Shown one piece after another: positions 1 through 6,440 of a DNA stretch of 32,846 nt (position 1 is the first letter of the stretch; every line of letters begins with the position of its first letter). The DNA comes from a virus. The position numbers were made by a program, and so were the translations under genes. The notes beneath the pieces were generated by a model. That model searched no databases and was not told the origin of the DNA. It saw nothing but the letters and a program-made list of their open reading frames with translations. Where the stretch lies: IMG/VR virus record IMGVR_UViG_3300009370_000101, positions 1 through 32,846 of that record. One strand, written 5' to 3'.

Positions 1-165
1 TATACAGGGCAGATCAGCAGACACAAAGCCAATATCGAAAATCTCATAACGAACAGCGTAGGTGTTGCAGATCACCCTGACCATATTGAGACCGTCTCGA
101 AAGAGATCGAGTCATTGGCTAAGTATGACGAGCAATTACAGATGGTGGATAAGTATTTTAAATAA
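1..165 (+). CDS. C-terminal end of a small conserved phage protein (partial)
   Basis: An open frame enters from the left edge in frame 1 and ends with TAA at 163-165, giving the last 54 residues. The peptide is polar and acidic and looks alpha-helical (RHKANIENLITNSVG, then HIETVSKEIESLAKYDEQLQ), ending in MVDKYFK. It resembles small late phage proteins with an 'RHKAN-EN' start and a 'KYF' end, recalled from experience rather than searched; no function is known to me. The next gene starts 9 nt downstream in the same direction, so it belongs to the rightward late unit. The start codon lies outside the window. Confidence 0.7.
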   Translation, partial: YTGQISRHKANIENLITNSVGVADHPDHIETVSKEIESLAKYDEQLQMVDKYFK

Positions 166-174
166 AGATTTATA

Positions 175-450
175 ATGCAAGATAGCAATGACATTCATCA
201 CCTTAAAGAGTTTATTGAAGATAAATTTTCTGCGCATGAGGAGCTAGAAGCCTTACGATTCCAGAGAATAGATGAGCTTATAACTACCTTCTCTAATGAG
301 ATTGCCTCTAATGAAACAAAAATAGAAGAGGTACACGTTAGGGTAAACCGTATAGATACAAAAATAAAAACAGTACAGGGTGTTGGCACCGCATTGGTAG
401 CTATGCTTGGTACTGTAGCTGCTTGGATGGGAATTAACGGTAACAGGTAG
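175..450 (+). CDS. Coiled-coil protein with C-terminal membrane anchor (holin/XhlA-like)
   Basis: This 91-aa protein has two parts. Residues 1-65 are charged with a heptad-like pattern (IDELITTFSNEIASNETK, then VHVRVNRIDTKIK), which predicts a coiled coil. Residues 67-88 (VQGVGTALVAMLGTVAAWMG) form one hydrophobic, Gly/Ala-rich membrane segment, followed by a short NGNR tail. Coiled coil plus C-terminal anchor is the architecture of XhlA-type and some holin-accessory proteins, so a role at the inner membrane in lysis is plausible but inferred. The stop codon (448-450) touches the next ATG at 451, suggesting translational coupling. No Shine-Dalgarno of note precedes ATG 175, so coupling to the upstream gene is likely. 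Confidence 0.6.
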   Translation: MQDSNDIHHLKEFIEDKFSAHEELEALRFQRIDELITTFSNEIASNETKIEEVHVRVNRIDTKIKTVQGVGTALVAMLGTVAAWMGINGNR

Positions 451-720
451 ATGCCTAAAAAAAATAAAAATGAAATTTCACTATACACAAAGAAGAATAA
501 GATTGTGGAGGTATGCTGGGTAGATGCTCAGGCTGAGGAGAGTTGGGAATATATAGACGGCCTTGATAAAACACCTATGTATATTAAAACCATAGGATAT
601 GAGTTGGATAAAACAGAAGTAGAACTAATACTTTGTAGGAGTCTTTCCTCTGATAAGGGATTGGAAGGTAGGTTTCATATACCATTAGCCTGTATAAAAG
701 AAATTAGAAAGATTAGGTAG
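451..720 (+). CDS. Hypothetical protein, 89 aa
   Basis: I do not recognise this protein. It begins with a lysine/asparagine-rich stretch (MPKKNKNEISLYTKKNK) and continues as an alternating hydrophobic/charged sequence that looks like a small beta-rich fold (VEVCWVDAQAEESWEYID, YIKTIGYELDKTEVELILC, GRFHIPLACIKEIRKI). There is no signal peptide or membrane segment. It starts directly after the stop of the membrane-anchored gene and is followed 2 nt later by the next start, so it sits in a tightly packed late operon. Similar pieces (a D-L/E-W phrase and a C-terminal IP-I-I-R) occur in small phage proteins, but I cannot tie them to a function. Confidence 0.6.
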   Translation: MPKKNKNEISLYTKKNKIVEVCWVDAQAEESWEYIDGLDKTPMYIKTIGYELDKTEVELILCRSLSSDKGLEGRFHIPLACIKEIRKIR

Positions 721-722
721 CA

Positions 723-905
723 ATGTGGTTACTCTTATTTGTTAAGTTAGCTTTAATTCCAGAGCCTCATGTTGTAGAGGTAGAGATCATGGAATTTTTC
801 GATAGCGAGAAAAAATGCATACAGAAAATAAAAGAAATACCAAAAGAGTCACTACCTAAAAATCTCAATATGGGGTGTGTCCCCTTAAATGGTAGGAAGA
901 TATAA
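723..905 (+). CDS. Hypothetical small protein with hydrophobic N-terminus, 60 aa
   Basis: The N-terminal 11 residues (MWLLLFVKLAL) are hydrophobic but too short for a standard transmembrane helix. They are followed by PEPHVVEVEIMEFFDSEKKC and a basic tail with two cysteines (positions 32 and 52). A short 'WLL-F-KL' start followed by 'V-V-F-S-EKC' is common in tiny phage proteins of unknown role, which could be membrane-associated. It lies between other small late genes with only 2 nt upstream spacing. The length, in-frame spacing and gene density are the main support; function is unknown. Confidence 0.5.
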   Translation: MWLLLFVKLALIPEPHVVEVEIMEFFDSEKKCIQKIKEIPKESLPKNLNMGCVPLNGRKI

Positions 906-927
906 CTAGAAGGAGTAAGAAGAAGTT

Positions 928-1140
928 ATGCCTAGAGATTACGCTAAAGAGTATAGAACTTACCATAGTAGACCTAAGCAAATAAAACGCAGGGCGGCTA
1001 GGAATGCCGCTAGAAGGAAAGTATTAAACGGGCGTAGAAGTAGCCAAGACGTAGACCATAGGGATAGAAACCCTATGAATAATAGCAGGACTAATTTAAG
1101 ATTGACTTCGAGAAATCGAAATAGAGGCCGAAATAAATAA
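928..1140 (+). CDS. Small HNH-endonuclease-like basic protein
   Basis: This 70-aa protein is extremely basic (about one third Arg/Lys). Its C-terminal half, DVDHRDRNPMNNSRTNLRLT followed by SRNRNRGRNK, matches the HNH pattern D-H ... N-NN ... NLR ... N-R seen in phage HNH proteins, with His44 the likely core residue. The N-terminal arm (YAKEYRTYHSRPKQIKRRAA) is a DNA-binding-like basic region. The protein lacks the zinc-binding cysteines of longer HNH enzymes. An AAGGAG ribosome site at about 909-914 precedes ATG 928. In many phages HNH proteins assist terminase cleavage at the cos or pac site; here it is the last rightward gene before the convergent leftward operon. Nuclease activity is inferred. 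Confidence 0.6.
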   Translation: MPRDYAKEYRTYHSRPKQIKRRAARNAARRKVLNGRRSSQDVDHRDRNPMNNSRTNLRLTSRNRNRGRNK

Positions 1141-1196
1141 TTGGGGTGTGGGGTAGGAGTTAATTAAGATCGTCCAATACACGGCAACTCAGGCCG

Positions 1197-1739
1197 TTAT
1201 ATTGGCATCCATGCTGTTGACCTTAAATCTTTTTTCGGTATGCGGTAGGCATGGGGTCTTTCGGGGTGTCCAAAATCTGATTTATATATCTCTCTCTTAG
1301 CTTGTATTCCCTCTATCCAACCATGTATTCTAGCTTCATAGAATGGATTAGACTTGGTGATCTCTACTAAGACATACTTGTGGCTGGTAGGGTCAGCAGG
1401 CCTTACTATTAAATCTCTATTCTTATTGCTCCCTACGGTTCTCACTTGCCAATCAATACCTACATCAGCATCTTTGAATGTATTAACAGTCATAGGAAAG
1501 TAAGTATTAGTTGCTTTCGCAAAGGCTATTTCTCCTAGTACACCATACAAGTTGTCTTGCATATCCCTCCCCTTATAGCCATGCTTATCTTGCATACTCT
1601 TTCTTAAAGATTCAGTATGTCGTAGTCCTACTATATGAATGGCAGTAGAAACTTCATACCACTTTAATAAAACTTTAGAGGGGTAGTTGTGTCCATGCAT
1701 AGAGTCTCCTTCCCTTATAGTTATGGGATACTTAGGCAT
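1197..1739 (-). CDS. PD-(D/E)XK-nuclease-like phage protein
   Basis: This 180-aa protein contains a block NLYGVLGEIAFAKATN (residues about 63-78), then DADVGIDWQVRT (about 90-101), then DLIVRPAD and KYVLVEITK. This order (helix with a G-E, strand with D, strand with a Q/E-V-R or E-V-K, then a hydrophobic strand) is the pattern of restriction-like PD-(D/E)XK folds in a widespread phage family usually left as hypothetical. The usual catalytic (D/E)-x-K is replaced by Q-V-R, so it may be divergent or inactive. It is the last gene of the leftward unit. Its start overlaps the end of the cysteine-rich gene by 8 nt, which implies coupled translation. Nucleic-acid processing is inferred, not shown. 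Confidence 0.6.
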   Translation of the reverse strand: MPKYPITIREGDSMHGHNYPSKVLLKWYEVSTAIHIVGLRHTESLRKSMQDKHGYKGRDMQDNLYGVLGEIAFAKATNTYFPMTVNTFKDADVGIDWQVRTVGSNKNRDLIVRPADPTSHKYVLVEITKSNPFYEARIHGWIEGIQAKREIYKSDFGHPERPHAYRIPKKDLRSTAWMPI

Positions 1740-1941
1740 CTAATAGTCTTTTGCAATAAGGTTTATGGTCATCTTCATAGTTCCAACATTCATTACATAT
1801 CTTAGGTGGCTCTATAATTTTTTCCTCTGCTACTTGGGTTTCTCCTTGGCAACATTCGTAGTTCATCCTGCCACAAGCAGCGCATTGGTAGTGTCCATGT
1901 ATCATAATTTCTTCTTTACACCCACAGGCTTGGCAAGTCAT
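1732..1941 (-). CDS. Small cysteine-rich zinc-binding protein
   Basis: This 69-aa protein has the pattern C-x2-CGC near the N-terminus (TCQACGC), then GHYQCAACGR (C-x2-C), then ECCQGE, and finally CNECW and YCKR. The first two CxxC pairs can form one zinc ribbon, and the C-terminal CxxC plus Cys may form a second site. This 'MTC--CG ... GHYQC--CG ... CC-GE' layout recurs in small phage proteins of unknown role near replication genes. No catalytic domain is visible. It lies between the two PD-(D/E)XK-like genes, overlapping the downstream one by 8 nt, so it may be a DNA-binding partner of those proteins (inference). Confidence 0.7.
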   Translation of the reverse strand: MTCQACGCKEEIMIHGHYQCAACGRMNYECCQGETQVAEEKIIEPPKICNECWNYEDDHKPYCKRLLDA

Positions 1942-1946
1942 ACGCT

Positions 1947-2423
1947 CTATTCTTCCATATAAATTTCCGTAGTTCCGTTAGAGATTGTTTCTCTTTCTAT
2001 TCCCATTCTCATTAGGTCTGCTAAAAACATAATACATATTGTAACAGTATGCTCCCCTTTTTTATCAGCAAGTTTATTATTTGCGCCTAGTTGCCAGATC
2101 ATATACTTCAAAGGTACTACAACTTCCCAGTATTTCCAATGGCTCTGCCTGTAGATCAATACAGGTATAGGATTTAACGCCTTGGTATCTTCATGCGCCT
2201 GCCTTAGTGCTTGCTCCCACCATTTCGATACACAAGCTTGTGTAACCTTTCTATATAGTTTAACTTCTATGAAGTAAGTGAACTCTCCTATTGTAATTTT
2301 AATATCGCAACCACCATCCCTTGAAGCACCAAGCTCTCTTGTTACGGTTTTGCCTAGATGTTCACTAAGTAAATGACATACCTCTCTCTCCCCACGCTTT
2401 CCCTTATCTCTACTATTCGTCAT
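1947..2423 (-). CDS. Holliday-junction-resolvase-like PD-(D/E)XK nuclease
   Basis: This 158-aa protein opens with SRDKGKRGEREVCHLLSEHL, the classic RxKGxxxE helix of archaeal Hjc-like and phage resolvase-type nucleases. It continues with TRELGASRDGGCDIKI (catalytic Asp in GGCDI, about residue 40) and FTYFIEVKLYRK (E-V-K, about residues 52-54), so E12, D40 and E52-x-K54 make a complete PD-(D/E)XK site. The following WWEQALRQA helix fits the same fold. The expected role is cutting branched DNA made during recombination or replication before packaging. It sits beside helicase, exonuclease and annealing-protein genes, which fits that role. Its start overlaps the preceding gene by 11 nt. Strict junction specificity is not provable from sequence. 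Confidence 0.75.
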   Translation of the reverse strand: MTNSRDKGKRGEREVCHLLSEHLGKTVTRELGASRDGGCDIKITIGEFTYFIEVKLYRKVTQACVSKWWEQALRQAHEDTKALNPIPVLIYRQSHWKYWEVVVPLKYMIWQLGANNKLADKKGEHTVTICIMFLADLMRMGIERETISNGTTEIYMEE

Positions 2424-2640
2424 CTAGTATCTCCTCAACTGGTATAATCATAACCTCTTCCCTAGACATATCTAAAACTTCTTCTATGTAATCTATTGCC
2501 TCTGCCTTAGTTTGAAAAATTTTTCTTTTCTTACTGAGTCTTGGGTGATCCTCTAATAAGTAAGCTATGCTATGGTCGTGGCCTTCCTCATTACAGCCTT
2601 GGCACTCCCTCCCTACTACATATCCATTACCCTCATGCAT
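2413..2640 (-). CDS. Hypothetical protein, 75 aa
   Basis: An unrecognised acidic protein. Residues 10-22 (GRECQGCNEEGHD) contain a CxxC and a His that could bind metal. The rest predicts a beta-strand followed by a helix (KIFQTKAEAIDYIEEVL), then a hydrophobic strand VMIIPVEEIL. The ribosome site GGAGG lies about 9 nt before the start. The gene overlaps both neighbours (11 nt with the resolvase-like gene, 8 nt with the upstream gene), which ties it to the replication operon. A regulatory or adaptor role is only a guess. Confidence 0.6.
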   Translation of the reverse strand: MHEGNGYVVGRECQGCNEEGHDHSIAYLLEDHPRLSKKRKIFQTKAEAIDYIEEVLDMSREEVMIIPVEEILDDE

Positions 2641-2857
2641 TGTTATTATCCTCCATTTCTTTCATAGCTTTAAATGTTTTATATTCCTTGCTAGCCTGCC
2701 TTCTCCAGTTTGTTTGGCGTTTAAAATTTTTCCAAGAAAGTTCCTTGACCTTACTAGGCGGAATGATCTCTTTTAGCTTACCGTCTTTATCGTAAACTTT
2801 AACTTCATAATATTTATTAGTGCTATCTGTGCTGTTAGTAGTTTTCTTCTTAGTCAT
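2633..2857 (-). CDS. Hypothetical basic protein, 74 aa
   Basis: An unrecognised protein starting with a low-complexity Lys/Thr/Ser tail (MTKKKTTNSTDSTNK). A short strand pair follows (YYEVKVYDKDGKLKEIIPPS), then a basic helical region WKNFKRQTNWRRQASKEYKT. The composition fits nucleic-acid binding. An AAGGAG ribosome site lies just upstream of ATG 2857, and the gene overlaps the helicase stop by 4 nt (ATGA) and the next gene by 8 nt. Position immediately after the DnaB-like gene suggests a helper in replication, without direct evidence. Confidence 0.55.
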   Translation of the reverse strand: MTKKKTTNSTDSTNKYYEVKVYDKDGKLKEIIPPSKVKELSWKNFKRQTNWRRQASKEYKTFKAMKEMEDNNNA

Positions 2858-4173
2858 ACTACTCCTTCTAATGTGATCTTTTGTCTTGCCCCATCAAAGT
2901 TAGATTTGAATTTACAAGACTCTCCATTACGATTCTTTTCTAATGCTATAATATTATCTCCTTCTCTAGTCGTATACATATTGATAAAGCAATCACATAT
3001 TCTGCTTAATTCCAATGTCCCTGCGACTCTACCTAACCCACCTGCTGATCCAAGCCCATTGTTGTATCCCTCTCTGTTTTGCTGGGCTACCACAATAAGC
3101 CTAACTCCTAATCGTGTGGTCACATTCTTTAATTCCTTCACATATTTCTGTAGCTTGATCCAATGCTCCATATTATATTCATCACGCTCACTAGTAATTT
3201 CACCCAAATGATCTATGACAATAACTTTTACGTTGTGGCAAGTAACGTGTTCTTGTATTAAAGCCATAGTAGTGGCTAAAGTCTTAGGTTCGTTACCAGT
3301 AATAATTAAATTCTTATGCTCTAGGAATAATGCTTTCGCATCACTATATGCTTTTGCATTTTCTTTACTTCTAAATCTTCTGTTATATATTTCATCGTAT
3401 GTAACACCAGAGGCAATCGCTAGTATTCTTCTAGCTAACTGCTTTCTATTCATTTCGTAATTAATATATAGTACACGACCAGATAAATTTTTATTTGCTA
3501 TATGTACCACCCAATTAAGAGCAAGCATGGATTTACCATGACCAGTAGGTGCTGATATAACATTTATATCCTGTAAGCCACGCATCTTATTATCTAGTAG
3601 TGGCATACCAATAGAGGGGCCATCATATACACCTTGCTTCCTCTCCCCTTGATCCATCTCTTCTTGTATTTCACCTATCCAATCTTCGGTAGTGGATACA
3701 GGGGATTCTTCTAACATAAAATCTTTTGACCTGATAATCTCAGTAGACCCTGCTTGGAGTACATCTATAACTTCAGAGGATTCTTTATTGCTATTAAGAA
3801 AGGTCTGTGCCTTAGCGCAAAGATTAGATACAAGTCTTTTGGAAGAGAATTCTTTTAATATCTTACAGTATTGCTCATGTAAATCGGAAGGAGTATCAAT
3901 GCTTTGTATTTCTTCTAATACTTCTTGGTGTCTCTTTTGGTTATTGAAGCTAGACTTGATTGTTATAAAATCTAAATCACCACCTAGCTTAAATGTGTCT
4001 TTAATTTCTGAGTATAACTCTTGATGGATAGGGTAGTGGAAGTCATCCGTACTCAACCTGTCCATAAAGAAAGAAGCTTGCTCCTTATTTCCCACAATAG
4101 CAGATAGAATAGCACGTTCGACATCTCTATCCGCAAAGGTAGTGGAAAACATACTACCTGCTAACTCTGCCAT
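2854..4173 (-). CDS. DnaB-like replicative helicase
   Basis: This 439-aa protein has a DnaB-type N-terminal helical domain (DVERAILSAIVGN, then FHYPIHQELYSEI, residues about 16-110) and a RecA-like C-terminal motor. Walker A is APTGHGKS at 208-215, the strand-associated YEM is at 239-241, Walker B is VIVIDH at 317-322, and VVAQQNREG (361-369) corresponds to DnaB motif H3/H4. Length is close to bacterial DnaB (about 450-470). It would be the 5'-to-3' hexameric helicase at the phage fork. No primase or polymerase gene is seen nearby, so it may recruit host enzymes. GGAG precedes ATG 4173 at good spacing, and a 168-bp gene-free gap containing an A/T-only tract lies directly upstream. Identification is firm. 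Confidence 0.9.
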   Translation of the reverse strand: MAELAGSMFSTTFADRDVERAILSAIVGNKEQASFFMDRLSTDDFHYPIHQELYSEIKDTFKLGGDLDFITIKSSFNNQKRHQEVLEEIQSIDTPSDLHEQYCKILKEFSSKRLVSNLCAKAQTFLNSNKESSEVIDVLQAGSTEIIRSKDFMLEESPVSTTEDWIGEIQEEMDQGERKQGVYDGPSIGMPLLDNKMRGLQDINVISAPTGHGKSMLALNWVVHIANKNLSGRVLYINYEMNRKQLARRILAIASGVTYDEIYNRRFRSKENAKAYSDAKALFLEHKNLIITGNEPKTLATTMALIQEHVTCHNVKVIVIDHLGEITSERDEYNMEHWIKLQKYVKELKNVTTRLGVRLIVVAQQNREGYNNGLGSAGGLGRVAGTLELSRICDCFINMYTTREGDNIIALEKNRNGESCKFKSNFDGARQKITLEGVV

Positions 4174-4255
4174 AGTATCTCCATTAGCAGAACAACTTAG
4201 GTTTCAGCGTATACCCTACCAAAAGAGCGTGTACCTACTAACTAAGTTGTCTGCC

Positions 4256-4313
4256 ATAATTATTAATAATAATAATAATAATAATAATTAATAATAATAA
4301 TAATATTAATATT
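4256..4313. repeat. 58-bp A/T-only tract with TAA/ATT trinucleotide repeats
   Basis: Positions 4256-4313 contain no G or C. The core is a long run of AAT/TAA units (about 4262-4290), a short break, a second run (about 4292-4306), then ATTAATATT. It lies in the 168-bp gap between the annealing-protein gene and the helicase gene. Such easily melted tracts serve as DNA-unwinding elements at some origins or as slippage-prone spacers. Nothing here shows which applies. Confidence 0.9.
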
Positions 4314-4341
4314 GCAAAATTTGTGCCAACCGCCAAATGCC

Positions 4342-5061
4342 CTATGGATTTATTGGGGCTGTGAATTTACATTCAGGGTAATTAGGACAAGCCCAAAAAC
4401 TACCAAACTTCCCATTCTTCATAACCAAAACAGCACCGCATTTCTTACATATCTGGTCTGGAGATACACCCTGTGCGGATGCTGACGGTACTGGAGGATT
4501 AGCATGAACTTCTTCGCCACCAAAAGTATCTATAGCTACGTTCACAATATCCTCTCTCTCCAGACCTGTACTAGCAGGTTCTTTTTCTTCTGCCTCTAGC
4601 TGTGCTTCTTCTTCTCTAGTCCATAGCTCTATACCGCAACCAAACATGGCAGCGTTTTTACATAAGCAACGCATCTGAGCATTATGAACATCTCTTGAAG
4701 TTGGTTTAAGATTTACGGTAGTAAAAGTTCTGCCATAAATAGGTGAAGTCATAGAGCGAGTAGTCCCGTAACAGGTAATGCTAGTTGATACAAAGTATCC
4801 TCCTTCTGCATCACCCATGAAAGGTCTAACGGTTCTACACTCTATTCCCTTATCGTTAAGTTGTAGTTGGTAAGTATGGAATTCGTAAGTAGCACTAGGA
4901 CAATTCCTAAAAAATCTATCCATAACATTAGACCAAGGAATGTAATCCATACCCTTACACCCCTTATCCTTAATACATTTTGCTATATCTTCCCTAAATT
5001 CTTTTGACTGAAATGTAGCATATAGCTCAGCCAGCTTTTTATCACTAGTCTTTTCTGGCAT
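4342..5061 (-). CDS. Single-strand annealing protein (DUF1071/Sak-type) with C-terminal topoisomerase-type zinc finger
   Basis: This 239-aa protein has two domains. Residues about 37-150 follow the DUF1071/Sak-type annealing-protein pattern: GMDYIPWSNVMDRF, PSATYEFHTYQ, then GYFVSTSITCYGTTRSM (mode-switching beta region), then DVHNAQMRCLCKNAAMFGCG, the conserved 'R-L-K-A-fG-G' helix. An acidic linker (about 150-200) leads to CKKCGAVLVMKNGKFGSFWACPNYPEC with Cys205, 208, 225 and 231. This is a zinc finger of the bacterial topoisomerase I C-terminal type. The family anneals complementary single strands during phage recombination; the zinc finger may add single-strand DNA binding. It is encoded next to a YqaJ-type exonuclease, its usual partner. 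GGGGG precedes the start at good spacing. Confidence 0.8.
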   Translation of the reverse strand: MPEKTSDKKLAELYATFQSKEFREDIAKCIKDKGCKGMDYIPWSNVMDRFFRNCPSATYEFHTYQLQLNDKGIECRTVRPFMGDAEGGYFVSTSITCYGTTRSMTSPIYGRTFTTVNLKPTSRDVHNAQMRCLCKNAAMFGCGIELWTREEEAQLEAEEKEPASTGLEREDIVNVAIDTFGGEEVHANPPVPSASAQGVSPDQICKKCGAVLVMKNGKFGSFWACPNYPECKFTAPINP

Positions 5062-5069
5062 TATACCCC

Positions 5070-5312
5070 CTAATCTAAAGTAATTATAACACGAAGCACC
5101 CCATTAGAATCTGATAATTTAATATCATCCCTATTGAGATACATAAGTAACCCTGATTCTTTATCCTGCGCACAAGCCTCCTCTAAGTTCTTAATTAATT
5201 TTCTTAAATTGTCTACCTTAATTGCTACAGCTACAGGGAATGTACCTAAGGCATTCTTATTATTTGACTCATCTTTCCTAGGTGAACCCCCGTTATTATT
5301 GTTTATTGACAT
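5070..5312 (-). CDS. Hypothetical protein, 80 aa, between exonuclease and annealing-protein genes
   Basis: I do not recognise this protein. An Asn/Ser/Gly-rich tail (residues 1-22) precedes a compact domain: FPVAVAIKVDNLRKLIKNLE, then SGLLMYLNRDDIKLSDSNG and VLRVIITLD. This predicts helix and strands without cysteines or membrane segments. AGGAG lies 6 nt before ATG 5312. Only 8 nt separate it from the annealing-protein start, so the two are co-translated. Its location within the recombination cassette suggests an accessory role, perhaps in single-strand DNA binding, but it is too short for a standard SSB. Confidence 0.55.
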   Translation of the reverse strand: MSINNNNGGSPRKDESNNKNALGTFPVAVAIKVDNLRKLIKNLEEACAQDKESGLLMYLNRDDIKLSDSNGVLRVIITLD

Positions 5313-5366
5313 ACCAACTCCTATTTAAAAATTTTGTCAAAGGACATTTGTGGTACTGATGATGTC

Positions 5367-6440
5367 CTATGTGTTAGACTTTATTAGAAATCTGCGTGAT
5401 TGGACATAAGCCTTGGTATGTTCATTCTCAAAATCACCCAACAAAGACATAGCATAATCAGATTCATCAGACGGATGTGCTGATAAATGCGCACGCAAAG
5501 ACTCAACGATAGCCTTATAGTCTGTCTTAACTTGTGTCTTAGAATTTTTAAACGAAACTAACTGTTGTCCTTCCTGCCCTACTAGAATGCCAGCCTTACC
5601 CATATAAGATTTAATATGATTTTTTAAAGTCTCTTCTTCTGCTACCAAAGGCTTTAAATATTTTTCTTTAATCTCACTAAGTCTGGCAACAGCAATGTCT
5701 ATTTTCTCTGTGCTAGTTACCCAATCCATAGTGCTTTCTGGATACAGTAGTTTTAAATCTTCCTTAGTAGGATTAATTATCTCTGGTAGAGTCCCTGACT
5801 TTAAGCACTCCCAAAATTTTAGAACAGCTTGGAAAACCCTATCCTTAGTTTCCCTATCTATAATTAGATCATGCGTCATTATAGGATTACCTGAGATTCT
5901 AAGGTGTGGGGCAAACCCTATGAATTTCCAATTATCGATGCCTGTTATGATGCTATACCAAACTACTTGGTAGTATTGCCAAGGCGGTACTTCTCCCTCA
6001 GCCCAGTATTTCCTATGTATCCCTTCGCTTACAGTCTTGACTTCTATACCAATTAAAATATCTTCTCCCTCTACAAGAGAAGGTTTTTGTAAGTAGAAAT
6101 CAGGATGAGCATACATCCAATCCTCTACTCCCCTGATTATAAGAGGCTGATACATCACGCCATCATAGGTAACATCTGGATAAGGAACATGAGGAGAGTG
6201 ACTGTTTAAAGGTATGGCATCCGAATCAAAGAAATACTTATTCTCTTCGCAGAATTCCTTAGCAACTACACTCTCTAATATCTGCCCCCATTTCATTGCA
6301 TGATTCAAAGAAGGAGGGGGAATTTCCCCCCTCTTCTCTTTATATAACTTAACAATACTACAATAGGGATTGGCTCCCATGATTGCACCTACATCACTAC
6401 CACCAATACCCTTGCGCCTTTCTTCGGGTGTTAGAAGCAT
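5367..6440 (-). CDS. YqaJ-type (lambda-exonuclease-like) recombination nuclease
   Basis: This 357-aa protein carries the YqaJ/lambda-exo signature. RKGIGGSDVGAIMG (residues 9-22) is the N-terminal motif, WGQILESVVAKEF follows with Glu56, then HPDF with Asp114, IEVKT with Glu133 and Lys135, and PWQYYQVVWY with Gln155/Gln158. D114, E133 and K135 form the PD-(D/E)XK metal site. The enzyme resects double-stranded ends 5' to 3', leaving single strands for the annealing protein encoded downstream. The C-terminal 150 residues are helical and may form oligomer or partner contacts. AGGAG lies 9 nt before the ATG, and the gene overlaps the DUF932 stop by 10 nt. Length is somewhat above lambda exonuclease (226 aa), as is usual for YqaJ phage proteins. 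Confidence 0.85.
   Translation of the reverse strand: MLLTPEERRKGIGGSDVGAIMGANPYCSIVKLYKEKRGEIPPPSLNHAMKWGQILESVVAKEFCEENKYFFDSDAIPLNSHSPHVPYPDVTYDGVMYQPLIIRGVEDWMYAHPDFYLQKPSLVEGEDILIGIEVKTVSEGIHRKYWAEGEVPPWQYYQVVWYSIITGIDNWKFIGFAPHLRISGNPIMTHDLIIDRETKDRVFQAVLKFWECLKSGTLPEIINPTKEDLKLLYPESTMDWVTSTEKIDIAVARLSEIKEKYLKPLVAEEETLKNHIKSYMGKAGILVGQEGQQLVSFKNSKTQVKTDYKAIVESLRAHLSAHPSDESDYAMSLLGDFENEHTKAYVQSRRFLIKSNT

Noticed and set aside
1141-1196. A bidirectional terminator between the convergent operons
   Set aside because: Only a 5-bp ACGGC/GCCGT stem without a T-tract is present, too weak to call.
2541-2795. Rightward frames across the leftward replication genes
   Set aside because: They lie antisense to coupled leftward genes with good ribosome sites and have hydrophobic, low-complexity products typical of reverse-strand shadows.
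5316-5345. Leftward promoter from TTGACA near 5335
   Set aside because: The bases at the -10 position are part of the ribosome site and coding start of the gene at 5312, with no -10 match.
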